From assembly GCF_900177725.1 (NCBI RefSeq), contig NZ_FXAT01000020.1, forward strand, positions 13,477 to 77,476: 64,000 nucleotides of DNA, written 5' to 3'. The notes beneath the pieces were generated by a model that did not search any database, was not told the origin of the DNA, and worked only from the letters and a program-made list of their open reading frames with translations. This DNA is from Paraburkholderia susongensis (GTDB lineage Bacteria; Pseudomonadota; Gammaproteobacteria; Burkholderiales; Burkholderiaceae). A program made the translations under genes and the position numbers. Each line of letters starts with the position of its first letter. Within the stretch, counting starts at the first letter, position 1. This document shows, in pieces, positions 26,894 to 37,293 of this stretch.

Positions 26894-27699
26894 GGTGCTG
26901 TCAAGTTGTTCGATAGCCGGATGAGCGAGGGCAAGTGAAGTGGGTCGGCTTACGCCGCCATAAGGACACATGAAGCACTTTCCCAAGCCGCGAATGCTTG
27001 GGAACGCGCCTCGCGTTTGCACTGCGCGTTCCGATCGCGGCGGCACCTCATGAACAGATTCGATACCTGTCCGTGAACCGACGCAAATCGTTGCAGTTGG
27101 CGCGCAGTATTGAAGGGGCGCATCACCTTCTCGCGCACGCGTGTCGGCTGGTGCGAGTTCTCCGCGCGGTTATTCAGTCCCTTGTGCTGCCGATGCTCGA
27201 GTAGCTCCGCACCTTGTCCGTCACGATTACGCGCGGACAACCGCGGCGTCTGAGCAGCTTGCGCATGAGCCGTTTGGCTGCGGCCCTGTTGCGACGGCGC
27301 TGCCCCAGCACATCGAGCACCGCGCCGTGCCGGTCGACGGCCCGCCACAGCCAGTGCTTCCGGCCGTTGACCGGCACGACCACCTCATCGAGGTGCCACT
27401 TGTCACCGCGACGCGGCGCCGTCGACCGAATGCGCTTCGCGATCGCCAGACCGAACTTCGTCGCGCAGCAGTGCACCGTGTCATACGTGAGCTCGATGCC
27501 CCGCGCGGCCAGCAGCTCCTCAACCACGCGCAGGCTCAGCGGAAAACGGTAGTACAACCAAACTGCGTAGCAGACGATGTCCGGTGGAAACCGGTAGCCC
27601 TTGAACGAAACCGGTGCCTCGGCCGACAACCGAACGCAGATGGATGCTTCCTTCATGCCCCATTATATTCGCCGACTTCTACACCAACCTGACAGTACC
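26894..27699. mobile_element. IS6-family element
   Basis: Ends GGTGCTGTCAAGTTG (26894-26908) and the inverted GGTACTGTCAGGTTG (27685-27699) enclose a reverse-strand transposase gene. The size of about 806 bp is normal for the family. Confidence 0.8.
26950..27656 (-). pseudogene. IS6-family transposase with internal deletion
   Basis: The frame from 27656 gives FKGYRFPPDIVCYAVWLYYR, the first catalytic Asp in KWHLDEVVV, and VIVTDKVRSY with the second, then stops at 27174. The rest is in another frame: LEHRQHKGLNNRAENSHQPT with the Glu, VMRPFNTARQLQRFASVHGQ. At the joint, about 40 bases expected between RSY and the LEHRQHKG segment seem to be missing, so the element is inactive in this state. 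Confidence 0.75.
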
Positions 27700-27917
27700 G
27701 ACGAAACCACATCGTGATAGTCCGTGCGTGAGCGGCTTGCCAGAAAGAAAGCGCCGCCGCGTCGCACATGGCGATTACATCCCACGGAATGGCTGGCGTT
27801 GTCGCATTTCTGCTGATATTCCAAACGCGAGTTACGGTGACAAAACTTGACTAAATATGTGCCGAGGATACCTAAGATTAAATCCCGCCATTAGAAACTA
27901 TTTTTTTAGGTACTTGC

Positions 27918-29390
27918 GTGTTGCGACCATCCGCATTTTGTCGGGCTAACGGCTTCTCGCTTGTCCGGCTGTTACTGTTGGCCGTGTGCGGCATGTCGAC
28001 ATCCGTGTGGGCATTCGAACCCCTGTGGACCAACCGCGCACTGCCGTCGGCATCGGTACTGGACTCTCCCGATGGCGCTCACGCAAGCGGCTGCGGGATC
28101 GATATGCCAAGAAATCCGCTTCGCTTGCAAGACGCCGTCGAAAGATCATTGTGCTTTAACCCGCAGACACGTGCAGCCTGGGCGAACGTGAAAATTCAAG
28201 CATCGCAAGTCGGTCTTGGGCGCTCGGCATTCCTGCCGACTCTCTCGGGAAGTTGGCAGGGTACTCGGGATGGCGTAACCAACAACGTAACGGGCTATCC
28301 ACAACTGGATTCGAACTATCGAACCAACTCACAGAATGCGAGCGTATCGCTAAGTTGGGTGCTGTACGACTTCGGCGGCCGCGCCGCAGCGTTGCGTAGT
28401 GCCACCGCACTGATGGAAGCGGCACAGGCAAACCGGCAAGAGACACTGCAAACAGTTTTCCTGAAGGTGGCAACGGACTACTACGCAGCGCAAGCGGCCC
28501 ACGGCGCGCTTGCGGCAGCGCGCGAAATGGAACAGATCACGCGAAATAGCACTGACGTCGCCGTCGCTCAGTTCGACAAAGGAATGACATCGGTCAGCGA
28601 TCAGTTACAGGCAAAAACCGCCTATACCGATGCAGTGATCGCGCGTGTGAAACAGGAAAGCGAATGGCAAATTGCCGTGGGGACGCTGGCAGCGGACATG
28701 AGTCTTCCACCTGATACCGCGTTGACACTCCCCGACGTCGGCGACGGAGTCGCAGCGGACAAAGACTTCAGGAGGTCGGTTAGCGATCTGATCAAGGAGG
28801 CACAGCATACGCATCCTGACGTGCTCGCAGCCGAAGGGCAAGTTGTGGCTGCGCGCGCCAGGAAGGACCAGGTCCGCGCTGAGGGGCTACCGCGCGTGAG
28901 TTTCATCGCGCAATACAGCTACAACAATCAGCCGACAAGCATTCAGCCTTACTACCCCGTGTTCCCGACAACGCATCGCGAATGGTATCTGGGTATCCAG
29001 GTGACGATCCCGATATTCGAAGGCTTCGCACGTACCTATCTGGTGCGTGAGGCCGAGGCGCAGACGGAGCTTCAGACAGATACTCTCGACGAAGTGCGTC
29101 AACAGGTGGGATTGGAGGTATGGGCTAGCTATCAGGCATTGCAAAGCACAACTTCAAATCTCGACAACACCGCGACGTTGCTATCGCTCGCTACCCATTC
29201 CTATGAGGCGGCAAGGAAGCGGTACCAAATGGGCGTGGGAAACATCCTCGAGCTACTCAATGCCCAGGCGTCACTTGCTAGGGCAAAGCGTCAGCGAATC
29301 CAAGCGCTGACAGATTGGCGCTCGCAGCGACTACAGTTGGCCGCGAAGTTGGGCAAGCTTGGTATGTGGAGCCTGGAGGGCGTGCAGTAG
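27918..29390 (+). CDS. TolC-family outer membrane channel of type I secretion
   Basis: The protein has 490 residues with an N-terminal signal peptide (hydrophobic core LLLLAVCGMSTSVWA). Two related halves of an outer membrane efflux protein follow: LRLQDAVERSLCFNPQTRAA and later EAQHTHPDVLAAEGQVVAAR, with the helical segments typical of TolC. QVTIPIFEGFARTYLVREAE and YQMGVGNILELLNAQASLAR are strong family signatures. It forms the outer membrane duct for type I export. The matching ABC transporter and adaptor are at 39000-42682, separated by a decayed IS21 and the VgrG cluster, so one island is likely. The start codon is GTG. Confidence 0.88.
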   Translation: MLRPSAFCRANGFSLVRLLLLAVCGMSTSVWAFEPLWTNRALPSASVLDSPDGAHASGCGIDMPRNPLRLQDAVERSLCFNPQTRAAWANVKIQASQVGLGRSAFLPTLSGSWQGTRDGVTNNVTGYPQLDSNYRTNSQNASVSLSWVLYDFGGRAAALRSATALMEAAQANRQETLQTVFLKVATDYYAAQAAHGALAAAREMEQITRNSTDVAVAQFDKGMTSVSDQLQAKTAYTDAVIARVKQESEWQIAVGTLAADMSLPPDTALTLPDVGDGVAADKDFRRSVSDLIKEAQHTHPDVLAAEGQVVAARARKDQVRAEGLPRVSFIAQYSYNNQPTSIQPYYPVFPTTHREWYLGIQVTIPIFEGFARTYLVREAEAQTELQTDTLDEVRQQVGLEVWASYQALQSTTSNLDNTATLLSLATHSYEAARKRYQMGVGNILELLNAQASLARAKRQRIQALTDWRSQRLQLAAKLGKLGMWSLEGVQ

Positions 29391-29394
29391 CGAG

Positions 29395-29735
29395 TCGAAG
29401 CGCCCACGCTTGGACAGCGTCAAGCAGCGCGGCCGGTTTACCGACAACCGTCTTGGCCGGTCGACCGGGATGATTGGCGGTGGTTTCCGGTCATGGTTGC
29501 CGCTCCTTGTTGGTGATTGTCGCCGGATGATTGTCGGCAGCCTGCTGCTCTGTTTGTCGCTGGCGGTGCGGCGACGGTAGCTTTCGACATTCATCTCGAA
29601 GATCGTCGAATGATGGACGAGCCGGTCGATTGCGGCGACGGTCATGCCGGGATCAGGAAACACATCGTTCCATCCCGAGAACGGCTGGTTGGCGGTGATC
29701 AGGAGGCTTCGACGCTCGTATCTTTCGGCGATTCC
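29395..29735 (-). pseudogene. IS21 istB C-terminal remnant
   Basis: The reverse strand reads IAERYERRSLLITANQPFSG, then GMTVAAIDRLVHHSTIFEMN, the C-terminal part of IstB. It is fused directly to istA sequence; the IstB N-terminal ~190 residues, including the P-loop, and the end of IstA are deleted. The frame runs on into the 3' end of the TolC gene. Confidence 0.75.
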
Positions 29736-31094
29736 AGTAACGCGTTGAGGCGCGCGGCCAGCACGGCCTCAACGCCATCGAGCGCGGCGAGCTCGAGCAA
29801 TCCAACGATGACTTTGCACGCCTCGCGTTGCGTCAGCCTCGCCTCCAGCTGTTCCCACGTCCGGCGATAGGCCTCACGCGGAAACAGCTCGTCCCGAAAC
29901 GCAAGCCCCCTGAAGGCCTGTGGCTTGCGTTTGAGGCTCTCAATGAAGTGCCGGTAATCCAGTGCGCGGCGGTTGTCGCCGGCACGCGAACCTCGCGAAG
30001 TGCTATGCACCAGCGCGCCCGACAGATAGCAGTCGAGCCGCTCACCATACACGGGCACATTCAGACGATGACCGATCAGGCGCGACGGCGCGCTGTACAG
30101 AATGCCGCGCACAGTGAAGGTACTGCAGCGTGTGACGCGTGCTTCCTCCTCGACGAAGTCGGTCGTGCGCCTTAACGGCAGATCCGTGAGCTGTTCGCGC
30201 TCAAGGCGGAACGCCGCTGCGTTACGCCGGTTGCGGCGCATGACGACCTCGCGCAGAAACTCGTCATAGGCCGCACGATCGACGAAGTCCCGGTGACCGC
30301 GCAACATCAAGGCTTGGTCGACGGCTTCCTTCAGATAGCGATGCGATGACTCAACGCTACCGTTCTCGTGACCCAGGCCGCGATTGTTGCGTGTCCCGGT
30401 CATGCCATAGTGCTCAAGCAGCGTCGCATAGCGCACCGTGAAGTCGTCTTCGTCTGCGAGATTTCTGAACGCCGCTGACAGGCTGCCGGTGCGATGCTCG
30501 CGCGGACAGCCTCCTGCCCGCCACAGTGCGTTCTGCAATCCCATGGACAATGCTTCGAAGCTCTCGCCACCTTCAACGGCATTGACATATTCCCAGCGTG
30601 AGAACGCGAGCACGAAGTGGTACAGCCGGTGTTCGAATGGCACGCCAGCGATCGTCACTCGCAATCCGGCCATGTCGGTAAAGTCGGAAAGGCCGCGCGC
30701 GCCCGGGCTCATGCTGCTGTGGAAAGAAGACTTCCTTCGGCGGACCGGACATCGCCCTCCAGTGCCGAATGCGCCGCTCGAGTGTGCGACGTGTGCTGTC
30801 GGGATACTGCCCGGGATGATCGTCCTGCAGCTTGCGCAAGATCGTGACCGCCTGAAGTTGCGGCGCGTTCGCGAGCATCGGAACGACTTCAGTATCCCAG
30901 ACGTCGGCAAAGGGATCAGGGCGCGAGCGCCAATAGCGGCGTGGCTTCTGCGACGGCAGTACGGCGTCTCGTTCGATGCGCCGGGCGCTGCGGACACTGA
31001 TGCCGGCCTTGGCGGCGGCGATCTCCTGCGAGTGATGTTTGCGTTTGGACATGTAGAGGCGAACCTGTTGGTCGGTAATGCGGGTTCCAGACAT
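29720..31094 (-). pseudogene. istA: IS21-family istA, frameshifted and truncated
   Basis: From 31094 the reverse strand gives the complete IstA N-terminus (MSGTRITDQQVRLYMSKRKH, RRIERDAVLPSQKPRRYW). A frameshift in a GC repeat (about 30695) separates it from LSDFTDMAGLRVTIAGVPFE, GLGHENGSVESSHRYLKEAV and the rest. The C-terminus is lost where an internal deletion joins it to istB. It is the same subfamily as the copy at 10760 and preserves the N-terminal part lost there. Confidence 0.8.
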
Positions 31095-31126
31095 GTAGCT
31101 GATCGCTTTCTTGTTCGATCAGCCAT

Positions 31127-31586
31127 CGTAGAACCCGGCCGACTCGGCGCCGCCGGTGATTCGTCGTCTTCGGCGGCTACGCCGCCTCCGACTCCTCACC
31201 ACCGGCCAAAACCTTCGCCGCTATACCGGCCAACATGATTGTCGCCCTCCACACGCTGGTTGAAAGGTAAATGGCAACGCGTCGCAATTCACATCCCCTC
31301 TCGTCACGTCACCGGAGAACGACTTCGGCGCCAGGTAGTACAAAAGATCAGTCGCTCACGGATGGCCCTGCATTTTGCATAATTTTATATTTGGTTCATT
31401 GGTTCGACACACGCTTTAAATAGCATATGTTTAATGAAAATTTATGGTGTGGAATTCGACAATTTCGGCCGATCCAACTTGCTACGTGATGAACGGTGCT
31501 GTCCCGCGTGAAATTATGTCGATGTCCAACGCAGATCGTGATTGGGGCGGGAAACTTATGAAAGAAACGGTTGCTTCGAGGGAAAA
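31127..31586. other. AT-rich upstream region of vgrG
   Basis: After the IS21 end the sequence turns AT-rich (about 31375-31445, with TTTTGCATAATTTTATATTTG). This is the likely promoter zone of the VgrG cluster. A 62-residue frame at 31444-31632 overlaps the vgrG start in another frame and has no known family; I do not call it a gene. Confidence 0.4.
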
Positions 31587-33920
31587 ATGGATTGCATTGA
31601 CAGATTTCGACACGGTCAATCAGTCCACATGAATTTGATTACCTTTTACAGCGATCTACTAGGCTCAGATTGCATCGCTCTGACGTTTCGCTGCCAGGAG
31701 AACTTCTCGCAGGAGCCGACATATTGCCTTGAAATTACGAGCCCAGATCCGGAGTTAAACCTGGAACGCCTGCTTGGTTCAAGGCTGTTGGTCGGAATCG
31801 ATCTTGGCGACGACATGTTGAGGATATTCAATACGTATGTATTCGGAGCTAGCGATTCGGGTCAACGCAACGAAGAATACGTGTATGTATTTGAACTGAC
31901 GAGCTGGCTGTCGTTTCTGGATCAGAATCGAAATTGCAGAATATTTCAGAACCTAACCATTCCTGAGATTGTTCGGCAGATATTCGAGGCGCAACAGACC
32001 ACGGATTTCTATTTCGATCTGAGCTTTGACTATGAACCCCGAGAGTACTGTGTGCAATTTCGCGAGAGCGATCTGAATTTCGTCAAGCGGCTGCTTGAAG
32101 ATGAGGGGATTTACTTTTGGGTTATACACACCCCGGAAAATCATATTGTGTATCTCTCCGATAGGCAGAGCTTCGACAATCTGCCTGGACCGTACGACAG
32201 ATTGCGTTTCTTGCCAGATGGAGAAGAATCGAGGTCGATTCTAGGTAGAGAAGGAATTCAGCGCCTGCAACGGAATCGGCGAGTGGGGCCGAGTCGCGTT
32301 TCCTTGCGTGATTTTGACTATCTGGCACCGTCGCGTCGACTCGATAGTGATGCGCGCCTTCCCGAAGGCCATATCGAATACTACGACTACGGCGTGGGAT
32401 ACCGTGATCAGGCGAGCGGGGAGCGTCTGGCGCTCGTGATGCTAGAAGCCTTTCAGGCCGATTCACATGTGTTCTTCGGTGAAGCAAACGTGCGTGCCCT
32501 GACGACTGGTTGTGCCTTCACGCTGGTAGGGTGCCCAGCAGAGGAACGCAACCGGCGCTATGTCGTGATCGGGACGGACCTGACATTTATTTCGGAGAGG
32601 CCGGATAGCGCATCGCAAGGGTGCAACGTTACGGTAAGTTTTCGCGCACTTGCGGACAACAGACCATATCGGCCTTTGCTCGTTACACCGAGGCCTACGG
32701 TCCCGGGGATTCAGAGTGCGACTGTGGTGGGTCCGAAGGGGTACGAGGTACATACAGACAGTCTGGGCCGGATCCGGGTGCACTTCCATTGGGACCGCTA
32801 TACGACAGTGGAGGCTGACGCATCATGCTGGATTCGGGTTTCCCAGGCGTGGGCGGGCAAGGGTTGGGGAGTAGTCGCGGTACCCAGAGTAGGTCAGGAA
32901 GTACTCGTTACCTATGTGGACGGCGATCTTGATCGACCATTGGTCACGGGGGCGGTCTACAACGGTGAGAACCCGATACCCTATGATTTGCCTAAGGATA
33001 TCCGTTATACAGGTCTGGTTTCACGTTCTCTGAAATATGGAAACTGTCAGCAGGCGAGTCAGATTACTTTCGATGATCAGCGAGGTGGCGAGCGTTTGAT
33101 ACTGCATGCCGAGCGCGATATGCAGTGCACTAGCGAGCGCAACAGCTCAGTCATGGTAGGACAGGATCAGAACGTCGCAGTCGAGCGTATTTCTACATCG
33201 GTAATTGGAACGTCGATAAGCTATGTGGATACGTCAATTGGATTTGGTCGGCTATCCGCCAATTTCACCGATATATCGGCTAACTATGTGGGCTTGTCAT
33301 CTTCCTGCGTGGGCACCTCCACCTCCTTCACGGGGCTGTCGGCTGACTTTACCGGTATGAGTAGCAGCTTCGTTGGTGTCGCCAACTCGTTCACCGGTAT
33401 GAGCACGAATTTCACGGGTGCCTCGAACAGCTTCACCGGAGTAGCCACAAGTCTGACGGGGGCGGATAGCTCAGTGACAGGCACGTCCCAGAGCATCATT
33501 GGAACCTCTTCCTCGATGATCGGTGCGAGTACTTCGATTACTGGCCAATCTTCAAGTGTGACTGGTCAATCCATGGATGTAACCGGCACCTCCATATCGT
33601 GCACGGGAATCTTTGCGAGTGTCAGCGGCGTTAGTGCGTCGATGACCGGTACATCGACGAGCATCACCGGAACATCTTTCTCGCAGACCGGCGAGTCGAC
33701 TAGCACCACGGGTATCTCGATAGCGAAAACTGGTTTCTCAACCAACGTGACGGGGACCGATATGTCGTCGATCGGAAGCTCTACAACAGTCACAGGGTCG
33801 AGTTCGTCCTTCACGGGATTCAATTGCGCAATCACTGATGTTTATATGGGATACACGCAGACCGATTGTTCTCAAATCCTGAGCAACATATTAAATGTGG
33901 GCATCCAGATAATCAGCTGA
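31587..33920 (+). CDS. VgrG-like spike protein with heptad-repeat tail
   Basis: The protein has about 777 residues. The N-terminal gp27-like part includes REYCVQFRESDLNFVKRLLE and DEGIYFWVIH. The gp5-like OB part includes HTDSLGRIRVHFHWDR and CWIRVSQAWAGKGWGVVAVP with VGQEVLVTYVDGDLDRPLVT, the signature of VgrG. From about residue 540 to 749 there are 30 consecutive heptads, consensus TGxSxSx, which should form an extended repeat needle or beta-helix. A short cap ends the protein. VgrG trimers tip type VI or related contractile machines. I choose ATG 31587 (GAGGG before it); 31629 is possible. It leads a DUF2169/pentapeptide/PAAR-like operon. No type VI core gene is in the window. Confidence 0.88.
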   Translation: MDCIDRFRHGQSVHMNLITFYSDLLGSDCIALTFRCQENFSQEPTYCLEITSPDPELNLERLLGSRLLVGIDLGDDMLRIFNTYVFGASDSGQRNEEYVYVFELTSWLSFLDQNRNCRIFQNLTIPEIVRQIFEAQQTTDFYFDLSFDYEPREYCVQFRESDLNFVKRLLEDEGIYFWVIHTPENHIVYLSDRQSFDNLPGPYDRLRFLPDGEESRSILGREGIQRLQRNRRVGPSRVSLRDFDYLAPSRRLDSDARLPEGHIEYYDYGVGYRDQASGERLALVMLEAFQADSHVFFGEANVRALTTGCAFTLVGCPAEERNRRYVVIGTDLTFISERPDSASQGCNVTVSFRALADNRPYRPLLVTPRPTVPGIQSATVVGPKGYEVHTDSLGRIRVHFHWDRYTTVEADASCWIRVSQAWAGKGWGVVAVPRVGQEVLVTYVDGDLDRPLVTGAVYNGENPIPYDLPKDIRYTGLVSRSLKYGNCQQASQITFDDQRGGERLILHAERDMQCTSERNSSVMVGQDQNVAVERISTSVIGTSISYVDTSIGFGRLSANFTDISANYVGLSSSCVGTSTSFTGLSADFTGMSSSFVGVANSFTGMSTNFTGASNSFTGVATSLTGADSSVTGTSQSIIGTSSSMIGASTSITGQSSSVTGQSMDVTGTSISCTGIFASVSGVSASMTGTSTSITGTSFSQTGESTSTTGISIAKTGFSTNVTGTDMSSIGSSTTVTGSSSSFTGFNCAITDVYMGYTQTDCSQILSNILNVGIQIIS
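33204..33833 (+). repeat. 21-bp degenerate repeats (30 heptads) in vgrG
   Basis: Thirty 21-bp units encode the heptapeptides TGxSxSx (for example TGMSSSF, TGTSTSI). The first five and last few are most divergent. Related units are found again at 38455-38760. Confidence 0.85.
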
Positions 33921-34003
33921 TCCGTTGGATTGGATTGCTGGGGCGCTTACTTGCTCTCCCAGGACAACCTGGCCCGGCGAATAACGAGGAGCATGAACAG
34001 TCG

Positions 34004-36226
34004 ATGCGTCACATCAAGCCACAGGCGGCACTCGTCGCTACAGCGCGCTCGCAAATTGGTCAACGTCCGATGCTAGGCATCAGTATCGGCATCGGCTTCA
34101 GGCTTCGCGATCCGTTCGTCCTCGTGCATGAGGCGGCGGTCTGGGAGGCAATCAAGGTAGCTGCGCCGTCTATGCCGCTGGTCGAATCGGCTTTGCCCAA
34201 ACCGCATGCTGAGTGGTTGCTGGCAGGCGAGACGACGCATCGCATCGCAAATAGTGATCGGGGCGGACACATCGATTGGACGGCAACGGTCGAACTCGGC
34301 GGTATCCGTAAGGTCATCTCATGTCAAGCTCAGCTTGCCTCGCGTCCGGCGCACACCGACATTGCGCGTCTCGCTATCGATCATAGGCACGCGGTAGCGG
34401 GGCGACGACAGGAGAATCCTTTGAGTGAAGTCTCCGGTGTACCGCCGATACAGGTTGTTGAAGTATTTGGAGCAAGGCCCGCTCCATTGGCGTCGATGGG
34501 CGCAATAGGTAGTGACTGGCCGCAGCGCAAGCAGTGGATACCACGCGGGCAGGATTCCCTCGAGGGGATAGCGCGCGACGGCACACATATGGGGTGGCCA
34601 GCGGACATCGATCGTCGATTCTTTCAGCAGGCTGCCTCGGACCAGTGGTCGCACGGCGACCGTTGGCCACCCGGCGCTTATTTTGAACTCGATAAGTTTG
34701 GTTCGGATGGCCGCGGCTACACTGGCAATCTACCAGAGCTCACGGCGATTGCACTCGTCAGCCGGACCGGCAAACCCGATGTCGAACGCTTGATGCTCAG
34801 ACAGCAAACGGTCTGGCTTTTGCCAGACGCCGATATCGGCGTGATGTGGTGGAACGGTTCTGTAGCGCTCGACTACCCGCTCGACGATAGTCCGGCCATG
34901 CTCATTGCGGCCTTTAGGGACGAGACGGAACCGGTTGATGTGGCAGCGATCGGGTCGTTCGCGAGACGTAGATCCGATTTAACCGATCCCGATCCGACGA
35001 CACTCGCCGACCATGCACTGATGCCCACTATAGCGAAAGGTTGGGTGTGGGAGATGATTCTCGACACCGACGATCACCCGCGCGTTGGGCCCGCGCGGCG
35101 AAGCCACCACGAGATTGCAGTGCGCCTCGAAGAAAATCGCCAGAGCCTTGTGCAGGCACGAGACGCCCAGAGACGCCTGCGTGCGTTCTGCGAATCCGAC
35201 CGGGATATTTCAGTGCCAGCCGTACCGTTTCAAGGCGATGAGAACTGGCGCGAACGATTGCAGCAAGCTAGCACGACGGAGCTATCGGGCGTGGTCATCC
35301 GTGACGCTGACCTATCTGCCTTGCGGTTCGAAGAGTGGAAGTTCGACGAAGTCCGCTTCGAGCGCTGTACTCTCGATCGCAGCGAGTGGTTGAATTGCCA
35401 CTTCAGAAATGTACATATTGTCGACTGCTCGTGTGTCGACACGATAGTGCGTAAAAGCGTATGGAGGGGTGGAGGAATTCACCAAAGCAACCTCAAATGT
35501 AGCATATGGCTCGAATTGGAAATCGAACGCGCCAATATCGAGGCCTGCCGTCTCGACAATCTCGAGGTGTCCGGCGGCAGTTGGTCGATGCTGTCGGTAC
35601 AGGGACGCGGCGGAGTAAGAGGTAAGGTGAAGGACCTTGCATGGCAGGCAGTCACCTGGTGCAACGTCGACCTGTCGGACTGGGTGTGGACAGGCGTACA
35701 TGCTGTCAACCTCGGAATTATCGAATGCAGGATGGTCGGCATCACAATTTCGCAATGCACGATGCTCAAGCCTAGTGTTGTGCTGACTGATCTGTCGGCA
35801 AGTGTCTGGCAGCGCAACATCATGACGACCGCAGTACTTTCGCAAAGTACCTCGATAAAGAGGGCACGCCTGATTGACTGCGTGTTCAAGTCGTCCAGTT
35901 TGCAGGATTTGCTTGCCGACGGAATAGAGGTCAAGCACTGCACCTTCACGCAGCTTAACGCTCAGCGTTTGAGGGCGCTGCGATCGAACTGGTCTCATGT
36001 CGTGCTTGATGGCGCAAACATGACTCATGCCTGCTTCAAGGGAGCTTCGTTCGACCGGAGTTCGCTGAAAGACGCAATGCTGTATGGAGCCGACATGCGG
36101 CAAAGCCGTATGAACGACTGCAATCTCATTCGTGCACATACTGCGTGGATGCTTCCACCGCAATCCATGGCGTGGCGGGGACCACTCATTGCGGCTCAAC
36201 TGGCGGTTCCGGAGAGAGAAGCGTGA
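34004..36226 (+). CDS. DUF2169 adaptor with pentapeptide-repeat C-terminus
   Basis: The protein has 740 residues from ATG 34004; longer starts in frame overlap vgrG and are unlikely. The first ~300 residues match DUF2169 (RPMLGISIGIGFRLRDPFVL, later SDQWSHGDRWPPGAYFELDK and NLPELTAIALVSRTGKP). From about residue 420 to the end there are pentapeptide-like repeats (VVIRDADLSALRFEEWKFDE, ANMTHACFKGASFDRSSLKD), which fold as a right-handed quadrilateral helix. DUF2169 proteins are chaperone/adaptors that load effectors or PAAR-like tips on VgrG. Its place right after vgrG fits. The next gene overlaps its stop. Confidence 0.85.
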   Translation: MRHIKPQAALVATARSQIGQRPMLGISIGIGFRLRDPFVLVHEAAVWEAIKVAAPSMPLVESALPKPHAEWLLAGETTHRIANSDRGGHIDWTATVELGGIRKVISCQAQLASRPAHTDIARLAIDHRHAVAGRRQENPLSEVSGVPPIQVVEVFGARPAPLASMGAIGSDWPQRKQWIPRGQDSLEGIARDGTHMGWPADIDRRFFQQAASDQWSHGDRWPPGAYFELDKFGSDGRGYTGNLPELTAIALVSRTGKPDVERLMLRQQTVWLLPDADIGVMWWNGSVALDYPLDDSPAMLIAAFRDETEPVDVAAIGSFARRRSDLTDPDPTTLADHALMPTIAKGWVWEMILDTDDHPRVGPARRSHHEIAVRLEENRQSLVQARDAQRRLRAFCESDRDISVPAVPFQGDENWRERLQQASTTELSGVVIRDADLSALRFEEWKFDEVRFERCTLDRSEWLNCHFRNVHIVDCSCVDTIVRKSVWRGGGIHQSNLKCSIWLELEIERANIEACRLDNLEVSGGSWSMLSVQGRGGVRGKVKDLAWQAVTWCNVDLSDWVWTGVHAVNLGIIECRMVGITISQCTMLKPSVVLTDLSASVWQRNIMTTAVLSQSTSIKRARLIDCVFKSSSLQDLLADGIEVKHCTFTQLNAQRLRALRSNWSHVVLDGANMTHACFKGASFDRSSLKDAMLYGADMRQSRMNDCNLIRAHTAWMLPPQSMAWRGPLIAAQLAVPEREA

Positions 36227-37293
36227 AGGCGCCTGAAATGCAGGCACCACAGTTTCCCCAGGTGATCAAGGGGCAATCCTTCAATGTGTCTAGCCACGAC
36301 CTGATACATACCGGCGCGCTCTATATGGACTGTTGCTTTGATCGAGTGATGTGGCGCGGGCACTACCTGTCTAATCTGCGTTTTGTCAATTGCAGGTTCA
36401 ACAGCAACTGTTTTGAAAGTTGCCAGTTTCTCAACGTCATGTTTGATAACTGTCTGATCGAGGTTTCCATCTGGGACGATTGCGTGCTACGAGGTGTGTC
36501 GTTCCATGGCAGTAGTATCCAGGATGCCAAATGGGAAAGAGCTTTGCTCAGAAACGTGAGCTATGTGGCGATCAATGCTGCGAAGCTGATCTTCGACACG
36601 GTGCGCAGCGCATATGTTTCATTTGTCGAAAGCGAGTTCACAGGCGTCGATTTACGCGACGGGCGTTGGACTGATGTGGTCTGGATGAGGAGTCAGCTAA
36701 CGCAAGTCACGCTAGCGATAGTTGAACTTGAAAACTTCATTGTGGGGCAAAGCCGCTGCAAGAAACTGGAAATAACAGGTTGCCGCGGCATCAACGTACG
36801 GTGGATCGATTCCCGGATAGATTGCATGAAGGTACTGGGGAGCGACATAAAGCAGTCAGCCTGGTCGCACAGTATGTGGTCGAAGGGGCAGATCCATGGA
36901 TGCAGGTTGCCGGTTGCAAGCTTCGATCATGCGACGCTGAGCGGTCTGGCAGTGACCGAGACAGATTTGACCCAGGCCCTGTTTGATCACGCCAAACTAT
37001 CGGACAGCAATCTGAATGCTCTCCACGCACCAGGAATCGCGTTTCGCGATGCGCGTCTCGTGCGCGTTGGCCTGACCGGTGCGCGGTTAACGCGTCTCGA
37101 TGCGCGGGGGGCCACGCTTGAGGAAGTGAGCCTTGTTCATAGCGACTGCCGTGCAGGACTTTTGATTGGCCAGTCCCGGCATGACTGGAACGCCGCGGAC
37201 ACCCGGGAAGCAATTTTTCATGCAAGTGCGACCGACGACGATCGGCACTGGTGGCAATGCGTCCAGCCAGGAGCCAGAGGAATTCATTCATGA
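36223..37293 (+). CDS. Pentapeptide-repeat protein
   Basis: The protein has 356 residues from a GTG that overlaps the preceding stop, with GGAGAGAG just before it. Nearly the whole protein is pentapeptide-like repeats: VMWRGHYLSNLRFVNCRFNS, CQFLNVMFDNCLIEVSIWDD, LTQALFDHAKLSDSNLNALH. It lacks a signal peptide and enzymatic motifs. Such proteins accompany DUF2169 and DUF3540 genes in VgrG clusters and probably act as scaffold parts in spike assembly; the detailed role is not known. Its stop overlaps the next start, so four genes here are coupled. Confidence 0.82.
   Translation: MKAPEMQAPQFPQVIKGQSFNVSSHDLIHTGALYMDCCFDRVMWRGHYLSNLRFVNCRFNSNCFESCQFLNVMFDNCLIEVSIWDDCVLRGVSFHGSSIQDAKWERALLRNVSYVAINAAKLIFDTVRSAYVSFVESEFTGVDLRDGRWTDVVWMRSQLTQVTLAIVELENFIVGQSRCKKLEITGCRGINVRWIDSRIDCMKVLGSDIKQSAWSHSMWSKGQIHGCRLPVASFDHATLSGLAVTETDLTQALFDHAKLSDSNLNALHAPGIAFRDARLVRVGLTGARLTRLDARGATLEEVSLVHSDCRAGLLIGQSRHDWNAADTREAIFHASATDDDRHWWQCVQPGARGIHS

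Noticed and set aside
31444..31632. 62-residue frame before vgrG
   Set aside because: It overlaps the vgrG start in another frame, has no family similarity, and its composition is that of intergenic DNA.
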